From: CAWCAW01 sp963793645
Lineage (GTDB): Bacteria > Actinomycetota > Acidimicrobiia > Acidimicrobiales > UBA8190
Reading direction: 5' to 3'
Assembly: GCA_963793645.1 (NCBI GenBank)
Contig: CAWCAW010000006.1
Location: 744,001-808,000 of the forward strand
DNA length: 64,000 nucleotides
The position numbers were made by a program, and so were the translations under genes. The notes under the pieces were generated by a model that saw nothing but the letters and a program-made list of their open reading frames with translations, ran no database searches and had not been told where the DNA came from. Below, piece by piece: positions 24,806 through 34,170 of the stretch (position 1 is its first letter; each line of letters begins with the position of its first letter).

Positions 24806-25531
24806 CTCTTCACGGTCGGCCTTCGCGTCCTCGACGCTGCACACCACGACCCACCACGTTGTTGCCCCGGTTGACGGGAGCCGTCATAGCGACGCTGGCG
24901 GCCGGACTGGCATTGGCGGCATGTTCGGCCACGTCGACGCCCTCGACCCACTTGGGCACTACGACCACCCCGTCGTCAACGTCGACGCCAGCCACCTCGT
25001 CGACGACGGTAACGGCGACCACCGCCACGACGTCCCCGGTCACGACGACTTCGACACCCGTGGCTGCCACGGGATGTGAGGCTTCGAACCTTCGGGCCGC
25101 TTTGGCTGGGTCCGAAAGGCGCGGCCGGAACCATCGAGCTCACGTTTTCTCTGAAGAACGTGGCCGGGGGCCTGTGCTCCATGAGCGGGTACCCGGATGT
25201 GCAATTGCTCGACAGCACCGGAGCGTCGATGGCCACGGCCGTGAGCCGTGGCGGGGGCCTGGACTTCGAGAACGTCGCCGCCTCCAACGTGACGCTGTCG
25301 AGCGGTCAGTCGGCCTACTTCAACCTCGGCTACAGCGACGTCACCGTCGGCGCCGAAACCAGCTGCCCGGCGGCGGCCCAGGTCGGGATCACTCCCCCGG
25401 GCTCGACGTCATCGGCGGTGGTAGCGGTGCCCGACCTCGACGCCTGTGGGGGCGGAGCCGTGCACGTATCTCCGGTGTTCGCGTCCACGAACGCGGCCGC
25501 CACGGCCACCACGGCTCCACCCCAGAGCTAA
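24802..25531 (+). pseudogene. DUF4232-like lipoprotein gene, frameshifted
   Basis: The gene starts with an ATG that overlaps the oxidoreductase stop (ATGA). The first frame gives a lipoprotein signal ending LALAACSATS and a Thr/Pro-rich linker ending in GCEASNLRAALAGSE. The DUF4232-like domain then continues in the next frame (GAAGTIELTF, GYPDVQLLD, LSSGQSAYFNL, paired Cys). One base added in GAAAGG (about 25115-25117) explains the break: removing one A joins the two parts with no gap. The protein would be about 242 residues, lipid-anchored outside the cell. It may be a true pseudogene or a sequencing indel. Confidence 0.75.
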
Positions 25532-25555
25532 CTGAACGCCCCCGGATTGGGCCTT

Positions 25556-27790
25556 TCAGGTCCAGCTCTGGCCGGCCACCTCGACACTGAGGTGTTGCGC
25601 CAGGGGATCACAAGCGTGGCGCCCGACATCGAGTCGATAGGTGCCTCCCTCAACTGTCCAACTGTGGCGCTCGACGTCGCGCAAACCGAGGCGACGCGCC
25701 GGGATGCGGATGACCGCCACATCGTGTTCGCCGGCGGCCACCTCGAGCCGGGCGAAGCCCAAGAGCCTGCGATGCGTGCGCCGACGCACCGGAGAGTTCG
25801 GCTGTCGCCCGTAGACCTGCACGACGTCCGTGCCGCGGCGGTCCCCGGTGTTGCGCACGGTCCCCTGCACGACGACATCTTCGCCGTCAACGGCTACCGA
25901 GAATTCGTCGTGGGCAAAGGTCGTGTAGGACAACCCGAAACCGAATGGGAACTGCGGCGCAGTGCCCGTGTCCTCCAAGAGCCACCACCCGTGCCATGCG
26001 TCGTAGACAACCGTCTGAGCGTCGGGGTCGAAGACAGGCAGATGCCGCTCGTCATAAGGAACGGTGAAGGGGAGGCGCCCCGTGGCGTCAACGGTGCCGA
26101 AGAGCACGTCGGACAAGCCGTTTCCTGCTTCCATTCCCGCGTACCAGCTCTGGACGATGGCGGGCACCTGGCTCGCCCATGACGAGACGATGACTGCGCT
26201 GCCGGCGACGATCACCACGATGGTGCGCGCGTTGGCGGCTGCCATCGTCTCGATCAGGGCTTCGTCACGCGCATGGAGACGAAGTGAACGGCGGTCCCCA
26301 CCGGTGGTGAATTCGACGTGTTCCCCCTCCGCCCCCGGTCGGTGCGCCTCAAGTCCCGGCTTCGCGGCGACTCCAGCTGTGAAACGGGCCGCCAGATCAG
26401 GGTCATCGGGGCCCGGGAAGAGGGCGGTCAGATGGGCGGTTCCCTCGGTATCGAAGTATTCGCCCTCGTCGTCTCGCGTGTACCCGACGACCACGAGGAC
26501 CGCGTCACATCCCCCGGCGGCGGCCGCGGCAGAGACCTGGTCGCCACCGTCGACATACACGATGTCGGTGGAGTCCAACGCGGCGCGCACCCCATCAAGG
26601 ACGGTGACCACGTCGGGTGGATACACATCACTCGACCCGCCGTCGCCAAGGTTCGGCGTCGCCGCCAACGATCCGACCACGGCCAAGCGCCCCAGGGTGG
26701 CGGGGTCGAGAGGAAGGACCGCGGTTCGCGCCACCGGCTCGTTTCGAAGCAAGACAACCGCCTTGGCGGCCGCCTCTCGGGCCAACGCCCGATGTGGCGG
26801 GCACGCCAAGATCTCTGGGCCCGGCGCCGGCCGGGCCAGCACCTCGTGAAAGCGCAACAGGGTCGCCACCAGGTAGGTGACTGAGCTGTCGACCTTGTCC
26901 CAGGACACTTCTCCCCGTTCGAGGGCATCCGGCAAGGCCGCGGATCGATGCATCCGGTAGGGCATCTCCACATCGAGCCCGGCTCGGACCGAAGCCGGCG
27001 CGTCACGCAAGCCGAAGATCCAATCGCTGATCGTGAAGCCCGTGAAACCCCACTCCTCACGAAGGACATCGGTGAGAAGTGGTTCGTTCTCCCCACACCA
27101 TTGGCCGTTGACGGAGTTGTACACGCTCATCACTGCCGCCACGCCTTGCTCGACGACCTGTCGGAAGTGGGGAAGGAAGACTTCGTGCAGGCTCTCCTCG
27201 TCGACGGTGACGTCGACAGCGAAGCGGGCGTTTTCCATCGAGTTGCAGGCAAAATGCTTCACGCACGCCATGGCGTGGCGCTGCACACCGCGAGTCAACG
27301 CGGCGGCCATTTCCCCCACGTGGACGGGATCCTCGCCATAGGTCTCCTGCGCCCGGCCCCACGCGGGGTGACGAAGGATGTTGACACACACCCCGCCATA
27401 GAGGCTTGCCCCTACGGCCCGCACCTCGCGCCCGATGGCGTCGCCGATGCGTTCTTCCAGATCGACGTCCCAGGTTGCGCCGCGCGCCATGCTCACCGGG
27501 AAGCACGTCGCCGGACCGATCACCACGCCCCGAGGTCCGTCGCTGAACGCGAAGCCCGGTACACCGAGCCGCGCCACCTGGGCGGCGGGAAACGGACGCT
27601 TGTGATAGCCGCCTCGGCCCAGATCATCCAGCCCGGCCCAAAACGGCAGGTCGCCGTCCAAGCACCACAACCGCTCGTCTGGAGTCATCGCCGCGACCAC
27701 GCGCCGAGCTTCCACCTCAGGTGCGGCGCCGGCGGCGACGGCCCGCGCCGCTCGATCGAAGGTGCCGCTGATGTCCTCGATCACCGGCAA
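25556..27790 (-). CDS. GH3 beta-glucosidase
   Basis: A 744-residue family 3 glycoside hydrolase that splits beta-glucosidic or related bonds with retention. Seen: SDGPRGVV and HPAWGRAQETYGEDP in the (beta/alpha)8 domain, KHFACNSME (residues about 178-186, substrate binding), TISDWIFGL with the nucleophile Asp at about 256, then the (alpha/beta)6 domain (KAVVLLRNE and GSSDVYPPD) and a C-terminal fibronectin-III-like domain (RRLLGFARLEVAAGE). There is no signal peptide, so it is probably cytoplasmic. It is convergent with the frameshifted lipoprotein gene. Substrate may be a cellobiose-like disaccharide or a plant or steroid glucoside. Confidence 0.92.
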   Translation of the reverse strand: MPVIEDISGTFDRAARAVAAGAAPEVEARRVVAAMTPDERLWCLDGDLPFWAGLDDLGRGGYHKRPFPAAQVARLGVPGFAFSDGPRGVVIGPATCFPVSMARGATWDVDLEERIGDAIGREVRAVGASLYGGVCVNILRHPAWGRAQETYGEDPVHVGEMAAALTRGVQRHAMACVKHFACNSMENARFAVDVTVDEESLHEVFLPHFRQVVEQGVAAVMSVYNSVNGQWCGENEPLLTDVLREEWGFTGFTISDWIFGLRDAPASVRAGLDVEMPYRMHRSAALPDALERGEVSWDKVDSSVTYLVATLLRFHEVLARPAPGPEILACPPHRALAREAAAKAVVLLRNEPVARTAVLPLDPATLGRLAVVGSLAATPNLGDGGSSDVYPPDVVTVLDGVRAALDSTDIVYVDGGDQVSAAAAAGGCDAVLVVVGYTRDDEGEYFDTEGTAHLTALFPGPDDPDLAARFTAGVAAKPGLEAHRPGAEGEHVEFTTGGDRRSLRLHARDEALIETMAAANARTIVVIVAGSAVIVSSWASQVPAIVQSWYAGMEAGNGLSDVLFGTVDATGRLPFTVPYDERHLPVFDPDAQTVVYDAWHGWWLLEDTGTAPQFPFGFGLSYTTFAHDEFSVAVDGEDVVVQGTVRNTGDRRGTDVVQVYGRQPNSPVRRRTHRRLLGFARLEVAAGEHDVAVIRIPARRLGLRDVERHSWTVEGGTYRLDVGRHACDPLAQHLSVEVAGQSWT

Positions 27791-27818
27791 ACGGTAACTC
27801 GACCGACGAGAGGGCCCC

Positions 27819-29567
27819 CTACACGCCTACCGTGCAGGGTTCGAACCCGGCGCCGGATCGGTACCGGAGTCCCGTCGATGGGGACACCGTCGCTGTGGTC
27901 GGGATGGTGATCGGACGCCATCCACCGGCTACGTGTGCCAGCCGGAGCGACGCCGTGAGCCATCGTTGCAACGAGGCACCGTCGATCGACGTACGCCAGC
28001 GGACGAGCACGGTCACCGACGCCACTGACGTGGAGGCACCCGTCGAGCGGCACGCCACCACGCTGGCCCGGCTGAAGGCGGGGTGCCCGCTCGCCAGCAG
28101 GGCCGCCACCCCGAGAGGCGATGCATCGGCGGCGGATTCCATCGACGACACCGATGTGGATGCACCTTCATCGGCGATGAGACGGTGGTAGGCAGGTCGA
28201 CTCAGCGCGGCGTCAAGATACGACGCCACGAACTGAGCCCCTGATCTTTGCGGTGAGGTTCGGGCCACAGCCGGCACGGCACCGCCGGCCAGCGTGCCCA
28301 CCACGACGACCAGTGCGAACAAGGCGGCCGCGCCGACGATGGGGACGAGGCGCCAGCCGTTGCGAGCGGAGGCGATCCGACCAAGCTCGGGAGCTCGGAA
28401 GAACGCCGATAGAGGTCGAGTCGACTGCAACTTCTCGATACGCAGTTGGACGGGGGGAAGAACCGAGGCCATGGCGGCTTCCCACCCGTTGCGCCCGTGC
28501 TCGAGGCACGCCCCCTTGCGTAAGGCGGATATCAAGCCGGGCGAGAATCCGAGACGCTTGGTCGCCTCGTCGGCCTCGTATTCATATCGGTCGAGCCTCC
28601 CTGCCAGGACGGGGATCACCACCAGCTTCACGAGAACCCATGCCGGCCACAGCGCGACCCAGACCGCCAAGGCCGCGACAGTCGGACGACGCTCCCGGTC
28701 CTTCTCTTCGAGACCGACGCGGTATCCGCCGATGTAGGTGGCGAGGTTGTAGAGCATCACGATCGGCCATGCGCATGCCCACACGACGCTGCGCCCCATG
28801 GCGTCGCCCATCTGCCAGCTGTGCAATCGCTGGGCGAGCACCGCGGTCAGCTCATCGTCGTCAAGGGTGTCGAGAAGGCCCGTCGACACCACGATGTGCC
28901 GACAGTGCGTCCACGCTGAAGATATGTCGATGTCGAGAACAGCCAGGCGCGCCGTGTGCTCGAGTCCGCTCGCCTCGCTAACTCGTTGCAATGCCGGCGA
29001 GAGGCGCCGAAGCTCGTCCAAACTCGGTCGGCGGCAACGGTGCAGCAGAAGAACGTCCCCTTCGAAGACGCCCACCAGGAGCACGATGGCGACCGCAGCC
29101 AATGCTCCTACCGCCACCGCTCCAAACCCGAAGCCCGTCTCGGCACTGAGCATCCTGGCCGCCGCCGCGCTGAAGCCGCCGGCCGCGCCGCCCAGGAGGT
29201 CTGTCACCACTCGAAGTGCAGAGGCAGGTCGGGAGGTGTCGTCGTAAAAGAGCGCGTTGGTAAATCCCGTGGCACCGATGACCTTCGTGACCACCAAGGC
29301 GCTGAGCACCAGACCGAGGGCGGCCGCCCACAGCATGACGAGGAGGCCCGTCCAGGTGGCCAGCAACGCGCTCAGCGCACCCCACGGCTGGCGCCTGATG
29401 CCGACGGCTATCCACGATCGTCGATCGACGAATTCCGGCGGGGTTCCTTCGACGTCGTGGTCCGGAGTGGGGTCGTGGCGAAGCGGCCAGACCGGCTTGG
29501 ACCCGTCACTCTCGGGCACGGGATCGACGTAATCGTGGACTGTCTCTACCAGCGAACGGCGTGGCAA
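27819..29567 (-). CDS. M48-like membrane protein lacking the HExxH motif
   Basis: A 582-residue membrane protein with at least four hydrophobic helices (about 60-95, 150-170, 255-275, 300-325) around a fold like M48/HtpX peptidases. In active members the zinc site is HExxH; here the matching place reads LAQRLHSWQMGD (about 244-255), so both key His-Glu residues are altered. The third-ligand motif survives in YEYEADEATKRLG (about 328-340). The C-terminal 170 residues are a separate extracytoplasmic domain. It is likely a pseudopeptidase with a scaffold or regulatory role. Start is TTG, so the N-terminus is uncertain. It lies 42 bases downstream of parA on the same strand. Confidence 0.72.
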   Translation of the reverse strand: MPRRSLVETVHDYVDPVPESDGSKPVWPLRHDPTPDHDVEGTPPEFVDRRSWIAVGIRRQPWGALSALLATWTGLLVMLWAAALGLVLSALVVTKVIGATGFTNALFYDDTSRPASALRVVTDLLGGAAGGFSAAAARMLSAETGFGFGAVAVGALAAVAIVLLVGVFEGDVLLLHRCRRPSLDELRRLSPALQRVSEASGLEHTARLAVLDIDISSAWTHCRHIVVSTGLLDTLDDDELTAVLAQRLHSWQMGDAMGRSVVWACAWPIVMLYNLATYIGGYRVGLEEKDRERRPTVAALAVWVALWPAWVLVKLVVIPVLAGRLDRYEYEADEATKRLGFSPGLISALRKGACLEHGRNGWEAAMASVLPPVQLRIEKLQSTRPLSAFFRAPELGRIASARNGWRLVPIVGAAALFALVVVVGTLAGGAVPAVARTSPQRSGAQFVASYLDAALSRPAYHRLIADEGASTSVSSMESAADASPLGVAALLASGHPAFSRASVVACRSTGASTSVASVTVLVRWRTSIDGASLQRWLTASLRLAHVAGGWRPITIPTTATVSPSTGLRYRSGAGFEPCTVGV

Positions 29568-29609
29568 CCTTGGCTGTCCCGATTCGTTGGCTAAACCGGC
29601 TCGACCGGC

Positions 29610-30449
29610 TCAGCCGGCCATGGTGAGCCGGGTATCAGGGGCGGGTGGCTTCCATGCATCCCCACCCGGAGCCCCGTCCCCGGCCTGCTCCGGAGCATCG
29701 AGCTGCCGGGCCAGAGCCCGGTACGCCTGCGCCCCCGCTGACCACGGGGCGTGTTCCATGATGCAACGGCGCTCGCCGGGGGACTCGGCGAATTTGATCG
29801 ACCTCCGCACCGGGGGATCGAGCACGGGCAGACCGAAGTGGGTCCGAGCGTGAGCCAGGATCTCCCGCCGATGCCGGGTGTGGTGGTCGTACATGGTGGG
29901 AATCAAGCCGCGCACCGTCAACTTGGAGTTGGTGAACACACGAATGTCTTCCACCAACTCGAGAAGCTGGCGCACGCCCCGGCAGCTCAAGGTCTCGCAC
30001 TGGAACGGGATGAGGACTTCTTCCGCCGCCGTGAGGCCGTTGATCGTCAACAACCCCAACGAGGGTGGGCAGTCGATGATCACGAAGTCGTATTCGTCTT
30101 GCACCGAACTCAACGCCCGAGCCAAGACGTGGTCGCGGCCCGGACGGGTGAGGAGATGGATCTCCGAAGCGCCCAGATCCAAGGTGGCCGGAAGGATGTC
30201 CAGCTTGACGGCACCGTGGACCGAACGCCGGACCTCCACGGTCGACAGCCGCCGGACGATCACATCATGCAGTGAGCTGTCCAAGGTGTCGGGATCGACG
30301 CCCGTTGAGTACGTCAGGCACGCCTGGGGGTCCAGGTCAACGAGAAGAACCCGCCGACCGAGCTCGGCTAACGCGTAGCCGAGCGAATGTACGGTCGTCG
30401 TTTTGGCGACGCCCCCTTTTTGGTTGGCCACAGCCAACAGCCGAGCCAC
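29610..30449 (-). CDS. Orphan ParA-family ATPase
   Basis: A 279-residue deviant-Walker ATPase of the ParA/Soj type, which positions DNA or protein cargo through ATP-dependent DNA binding. Seen: VANQKGGVAKTTT with the signature Lys in the deviant Walker A; LLVDLDPQACLT (switch I); DFVIIDCPPSLGLLTIN (Walker B); and LIPTMYDHHTRHRREIL (a later switch region). No ParB is adjacent in the window, and the next gene encodes the M48-like protein. Start is GTG. A block of short direct repeats lies just upstream. It may place a membrane or chromosome cargo; it could also be the main chromosome ParA, but that gene normally sits with parB, so this is less likely. Confidence 0.87.
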   Translation of the reverse strand: MARLLAVANQKGGVAKTTTVHSLGYALAELGRRVLLVDLDPQACLTYSTGVDPDTLDSSLHDVIVRRLSTVEVRRSVHGAVKLDILPATLDLGASEIHLLTRPGRDHVLARALSSVQDEYDFVIIDCPPSLGLLTINGLTAAEEVLIPFQCETLSCRGVRQLLELVEDIRVFTNSKLTVRGLIPTMYDHHTRHRREILAHARTHFGLPVLDPPVRRSIKFAESPGERRCIMEHAPWSAGAQAYRALARQLDAPEQAGDGAPGGDAWKPPAPDTRLTMAG

Positions 30450-30526
30450 TCGGTAGAGCCTAGGGACACCTGGTCAGCGCCACGCGGATGGCCAGTCACC
30501 GATCGTGGACACTGCGTCAGGGTGGT

Positions 30527-30603
30527 CGGAGTCGAGCGCATCAGTCGAGCCCCTCAGTGACCGGAGTCGAGCGCCTCAGTGATGGCGCCAACCGGCTCAG
30601 TGA
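30527..30603. repeat. CTCAGTGA direct repeats upstream of parA
   Basis: CTCAGTGA occurs three times, at 30553, 30575 and 30596, at 22- and 21-base spacing (two helical turns). A longer 19-bp copy, CGGAGTCGAGCGC(A/C)TCAGT, occurs at 30527 and 30562, 35 bases apart. The block lies between the parA start and the end of the next gene and overlaps the last codons of that gene. It could be a ParA or partner binding site, or a regulator site. Confidence 0.45.
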
Positions 30604-32420
30604 TGAAGGGGAAACGGCTCCAGCGCAGAGGTGCTGAGCCAGGTCGGACCCACGGTGTAGGCCTCCACCAACCACCGGGCTCCCTTTTGGGGCGTAAAGG
30701 TGAATGTCGAAGCGCGCAGGCTCACCACGGCAGAACCGTCAGGGCCGATGACCACGGGCCGGTTGTGCGCGGGCATCCAGAAGCCATTGGGGTTCGCACC
30801 GGCGTTCACCATGAAGTGGGGCGTCACGGTGTGGTCCGTCCGGTTGCGCACGAACACGGTCACAGCGTCAAGCTGGGTACCCCTATGGGAGGTGGTGACG
30901 CTGCGCACCGACATAGCCAGAGGCGGGCCCGCAAAGGCCAGAATCGAGACCACGATTGTGGCCAGGCCACCAAGGGCGACCGCCAGGGCGGGCCACCCCA
31001 CGACATGCTTCACTCGCTCGAAGCGCGCCCCCTGCTCGACTCGGCTCCTGGCCGCCAAGGGCACCCACCGTGGAGCGTTTCCCACTGACACGGCAGCCAC
31101 CACGGCAGCGGGGAACAAGTCGACGAGGTAGCTCGAGAGGCTTCGAGGTGAGAGGAAAAGTGGAATCGTGACCAAGACGAGCCAGACCCGCTTGAGATGC
31201 GGGTACCAAAGCGCGAACGCGGCGATGGCCGTCAGCGTGGCCAGCGCGCCGGCGACGCTGAGCATGGTCAGGTCCACGCCGCCGGTGACACCGTGGATGG
31301 CCAACGCCACCAGGCCCTGACCATCGGCAACGAGCCCTCCGAGCAGAGGGATCAGGGTTCCATGCGCCCACGCCCGGGGCTGCCAGATGATGAATGGGCC
31401 GTTGACCACGACGAAGACCCCAAGGACGGTGGCCAGGTAGCGCGTCACGAGAGCGACGGCCGGCCTCGACGTTCTTCGCGCTTCGAGGAAGATGCCGGTG
31501 GCCAGCATGGGCACGCAAAACCACGGTGTCTGTTTGATCGTGCACGCCAGCCCCAAGGCGATCGGCCCCATCCAGCGGGCCACGCCTGCCTGGCGGCCCT
31601 GGCCGTAGCGGTCCCAACGCCATACCGCCAGAACGAGAAACGGCAGGAACATGGCATCGGTGCCCCCCGAAGTGAACGTCCCGAGCAGGACAGGAGTGAG
31701 GGAGACCAATGCGGCCAACCACCGCAATGAGGTCGGCAGAAGGACAAAGAGCATGACGCTCGTCACGATCCAACAGAACAGGTCCATCCAATCGACGACC
31801 ATGTGATGAAAGCCCAGGAGCATGGCGGGTGCATCCAGGAGGAATGACCCCGCCGGATACGAGAAATGTGACACGTGGCCGCCGGTCACCGTATACGTCC
31901 AGAATCGGGCCGGGTCCTGCAACAACCGGGCCGCACTCGACATCGAGGTCACGTACGGATCGACGCCGCGCAAAAGTGCCCGCGTCGCCACTTGGTCAAA
32001 GGCCGCCGAATCGGTCGTGTAGTAGAGACGCGTGTTGATCAAGATGGCCGCCGGAAACAGCATGGTGACCATGACCGACACGAAGGCGGGGAGTTGGAAG
32101 CGAAGAGCCCGCGGGCTCCGGGCAACCCAACACGATGCCGTACCTCCGATGCCCACCAGCACCAACAACGGAGCCAGGACGACGGCGAACGGGGACCACC
32201 ACCAGAACCCCCACAGGTCGATGCCCCCGGTGAGTACGGCCAGCCAGACGAGGCTCCATGCCCCTCGCTCGGCCAGGTCCGAATGAGCCGGGCCGGGCCG
32301 GGCCGAGGTGCCTGGGCCCCGAGGCAGGGTCTGGGCGTGCTCCTCCGACACGGCCACTCGAGCGGTCAGCACCCGCAAAGTATGCCGATGACCCGAGAAC
32401 ACCGTCATATCGGCCCTCAT
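30597..32420 (-). CDS. Polytopic membrane protein, GT-C-like (unknown acceptor)
   Basis: A 607-residue membrane protein with about eleven hydrophobic helices (from about residue 55 to 510) and a C-terminal external domain of about 95 residues (HPHRGTQLDAVT-like region near ASTFTFTPQKGARW). The first periplasmic loop holds TDSAAFDQVATRALLRGVDPY, which resembles the DxD-type loop of GT-C glycosyltransferases that use polyprenyl-phosphate sugars, such as the DUF2029-like alpha-1,2-mannosyltransferases. TIKQTPWF recalls the same family. It is divergent from the next polytopic gene. The sugar and acceptor are not known. Confidence 0.65.
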   Translation of the reverse strand: MRADMTVFSGHRHTLRVLTARVAVSEEHAQTLPRGPGTSARPGPAHSDLAERGAWSLVWLAVLTGGIDLWGFWWWSPFAVVLAPLLVLVGIGGTASCWVARSPRALRFQLPAFVSVMVTMLFPAAILINTRLYYTTDSAAFDQVATRALLRGVDPYVTSMSSAARLLQDPARFWTYTVTGGHVSHFSYPAGSFLLDAPAMLLGFHHMVVDWMDLFCWIVTSVMLFVLLPTSLRWLAALVSLTPVLLGTFTSGGTDAMFLPFLVLAVWRWDRYGQGRQAGVARWMGPIALGLACTIKQTPWFCVPMLATGIFLEARRTSRPAVALVTRYLATVLGVFVVVNGPFIIWQPRAWAHGTLIPLLGGLVADGQGLVALAIHGVTGGVDLTMLSVAGALATLTAIAAFALWYPHLKRVWLVLVTIPLFLSPRSLSSYLVDLFPAAVVAAVSVGNAPRWVPLAARSRVEQGARFERVKHVVGWPALAVALGGLATIVVSILAFAGPPLAMSVRSVTTSHRGTQLDAVTVFVRNRTDHTVTPHFMVNAGANPNGFWMPAHNRPVVIGPDGSAVVSLRASTFTFTPQKGARWLVEAYTVGPTWLSTSALEPFPLHH

Positions 32421-32494
32421 CCGTTAACTGGCTACCGTTCGTCCGTGGCACAACGCCGTGGCTGGCCCGACCGGCCCCTGAGCCGGCTCGTTCG

Positions 32495-34165
32495 ATGATC
32501 TCGATCGGGCTGCGGGAACCGGTGGCCCCGCCGGCCCCAGGGACCGGTGGAGCCGTCGGGGGGCGCCGCACCCGCCTTTTTCGCCGGGGCCTCGTCGTGG
32601 TCGGGTTCGCCGTCGTGGTGGCCGTTCTCTACGCGGCGGCCCAACATGCGTTCGCCGGGGACTCAGACGGCGCCACCGTCGTCCTCGAGGGTCAAGCCAT
32701 GGGAGCCGGGCATGTGCTGCTGCATGGCTGGTCACTGTCGCTCGACTCGTTCTGGTCGATCGATGCCGTGTTCTACATGCTCGTCGGGGTCATCACCGGT
32801 CTCCATGCCTTTGCTCTTTATCTCGTCCCCGCTGCCATCGCCGCACTTGTGATCGTCGTTGGGGGTGCCTTGGCGACCGATGGACGACGTTCGCTGAGCG
32901 CGGCCGCGGCGGCGGCCACGGTGGTGGCGCTGCTGGGTTTGCCCAGCCACACCCTGTCGTTGTTCTTCCTACGAGGGCCTTTGCATGTCGGCACCGCCCT
33001 GTGGTGTCTGATCGCCTTCGCTGGTTTGCGCTCGGGGCGTTTCGGCCGAGGATGGCTCATGGCCGTGGTGTTCCTCGCGGCCGGCATTCTCGGTGACTTT
33101 CAGATGGTGGCTCTGGGGGTGGTACCCGTTGTCATCGCCGGCGTCGTCGCCATGCTGCGCATGCGGGATTGGCGCGCTGGCATGCCCGGTGTCACGGCGG
33201 GCGGTGCCGCTGTAATCCTCGCCGCCGTCGTGCGCGAGGTCGCCGACGCCGTGGGCACCTATAGCGTCGGCACCAGCCACCCCACCGCGTCGCTGTCCCA
33301 GATGTTCACCAACGTGGGCCACATCGGCACCTGGGGCGCCGCCCTTCTCGGCGTCGGCAATGGGCCCTTTGGAAGGGGCAACGTACCGGCTGCCCTTCAA
33401 GACGTACATATCGTGGGCCTACTGGTCGTCGTGAGCGGCATGGCAACTGCAGGCGTGGCCCTCATCCGTGGGGCATGGCGGGGGCAACGGTCGGCGGCCG
33501 CCTCAACCTGGAATCTCGATGACCTCCTGGTTTTGGCCCTGGTCTCCGACCTCGTTGTCTTCGTCGACCTCACGAGCACAAATGACCCCGATTACACGCG
33601 GTACCTGACCGCGGCCGTGATCTTCGGAGCCGTGCTGGGCGGGCGGTGGGTCGGTCGGATCACAGCCCGGATGGCAACGATGCCATGGCGGCGATGCGTA
33701 TGGGCGGGCGGAGTGGCCATCGTCGCTGTTTTTGCCATCGCCCTCGGCATCAACGTCAGCGCGCCTAGACCGGCTCCGGCGTTCGACCAACTGGGCGCAT
33801 TCCTCCAAGCGCATCATCTCGATCAAGGCGTCGGCGACTATTGGAGCGCGTCCATCACCACCGTCGCCACCGACGGAGCCGTCACCGTTCGGCCCGTGAT
33901 CACCACACCTGGCGGCCGCGTGGTCCGCTATGACAGACAGTCGCTGGCGTCGTGGTACGCGGGTCGGTCCTTCGAGTTTCTCGTCTACGACACCGCTCGA
34001 CCGTGGGGTGGCATCCAATCAGCCACGGCCACGGCGACATTCGGGGCGCCCACCCACACCTATGCCGTGGGCAGCTACAGGGTCTTGGTGTGGCCCCATC
34101 CCGTCGCCATGCCGACAACCGGCTTTGTCCCCGTGCCACCTCCGAGCCGGCCGAGCCGGCCCTGA
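32495..34165 (+). CDS. Polytopic membrane protein (GT-C-like, unknown)
   Basis: A 556-residue membrane protein with about ten hydrophobic helices and a C-terminal external domain of about 120 residues (QLGAFLQAHHLDQGVG onwards). I recognise no catalytic motif. Gene position and overall plan (helices then external C-domain) are like the divergent gene at 30597-32420, so the two may act together on a glycan or a lipid-linked substrate. ATG at 32495 is chosen because the first helix starts shortly after it; the open frame continues upstream without homology. It is followed five bases later by the FAD oxidase gene. Confidence 0.65.
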   Translation: MISIGLREPVAPPAPGTGGAVGGRRTRLFRRGLVVVGFAVVVAVLYAAAQHAFAGDSDGATVVLEGQAMGAGHVLLHGWSLSLDSFWSIDAVFYMLVGVITGLHAFALYLVPAAIAALVIVVGGALATDGRRSLSAAAAAATVVALLGLPSHTLSLFFLRGPLHVGTALWCLIAFAGLRSGRFGRGWLMAVVFLAAGILGDFQMVALGVVPVVIAGVVAMLRMRDWRAGMPGVTAGGAAVILAAVVREVADAVGTYSVGTSHPTASLSQMFTNVGHIGTWGAALLGVGNGPFGRGNVPAALQDVHIVGLLVVVSGMATAGVALIRGAWRGQRSAAASTWNLDDLLVLALVSDLVVFVDLTSTNDPDYTRYLTAAVIFGAVLGGRWVGRITARMATMPWRRCVWAGGVAIVAVFAIALGINVSAPRPAPAFDQLGAFLQAHHLDQGVGDYWSASITTVATDGAVTVRPVITTPGGRVVRYDRQSLASWYAGRSFEFLVYDTARPWGGIQSATATATFGAPTHTYAVGSYRVLVWPHPVAMPTTGFVPVPPPSRPSRP

Positions 34166-34170
34166 CGGAA

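Noticed and set aside
27837..27850. GGGTTCGAACCC, similar to a tRNA T-arm
   Set aside because: It lies inside the coding end of the M48-like gene; no acceptor, D or anticodon stem can be drawn on either strand.
29610..30449. Plasmid or integrative element around parA
   Set aside because: No ParB, relaxase, integrase, att repeats or change in composition was seen; the ATPase stands alone.
32288..32302. CCGGG tandem repeat in the polytopic gene
   Set aside because: It is short and in frame; it codes only for Pro/Gly/Arg residues in a variable N-terminus.
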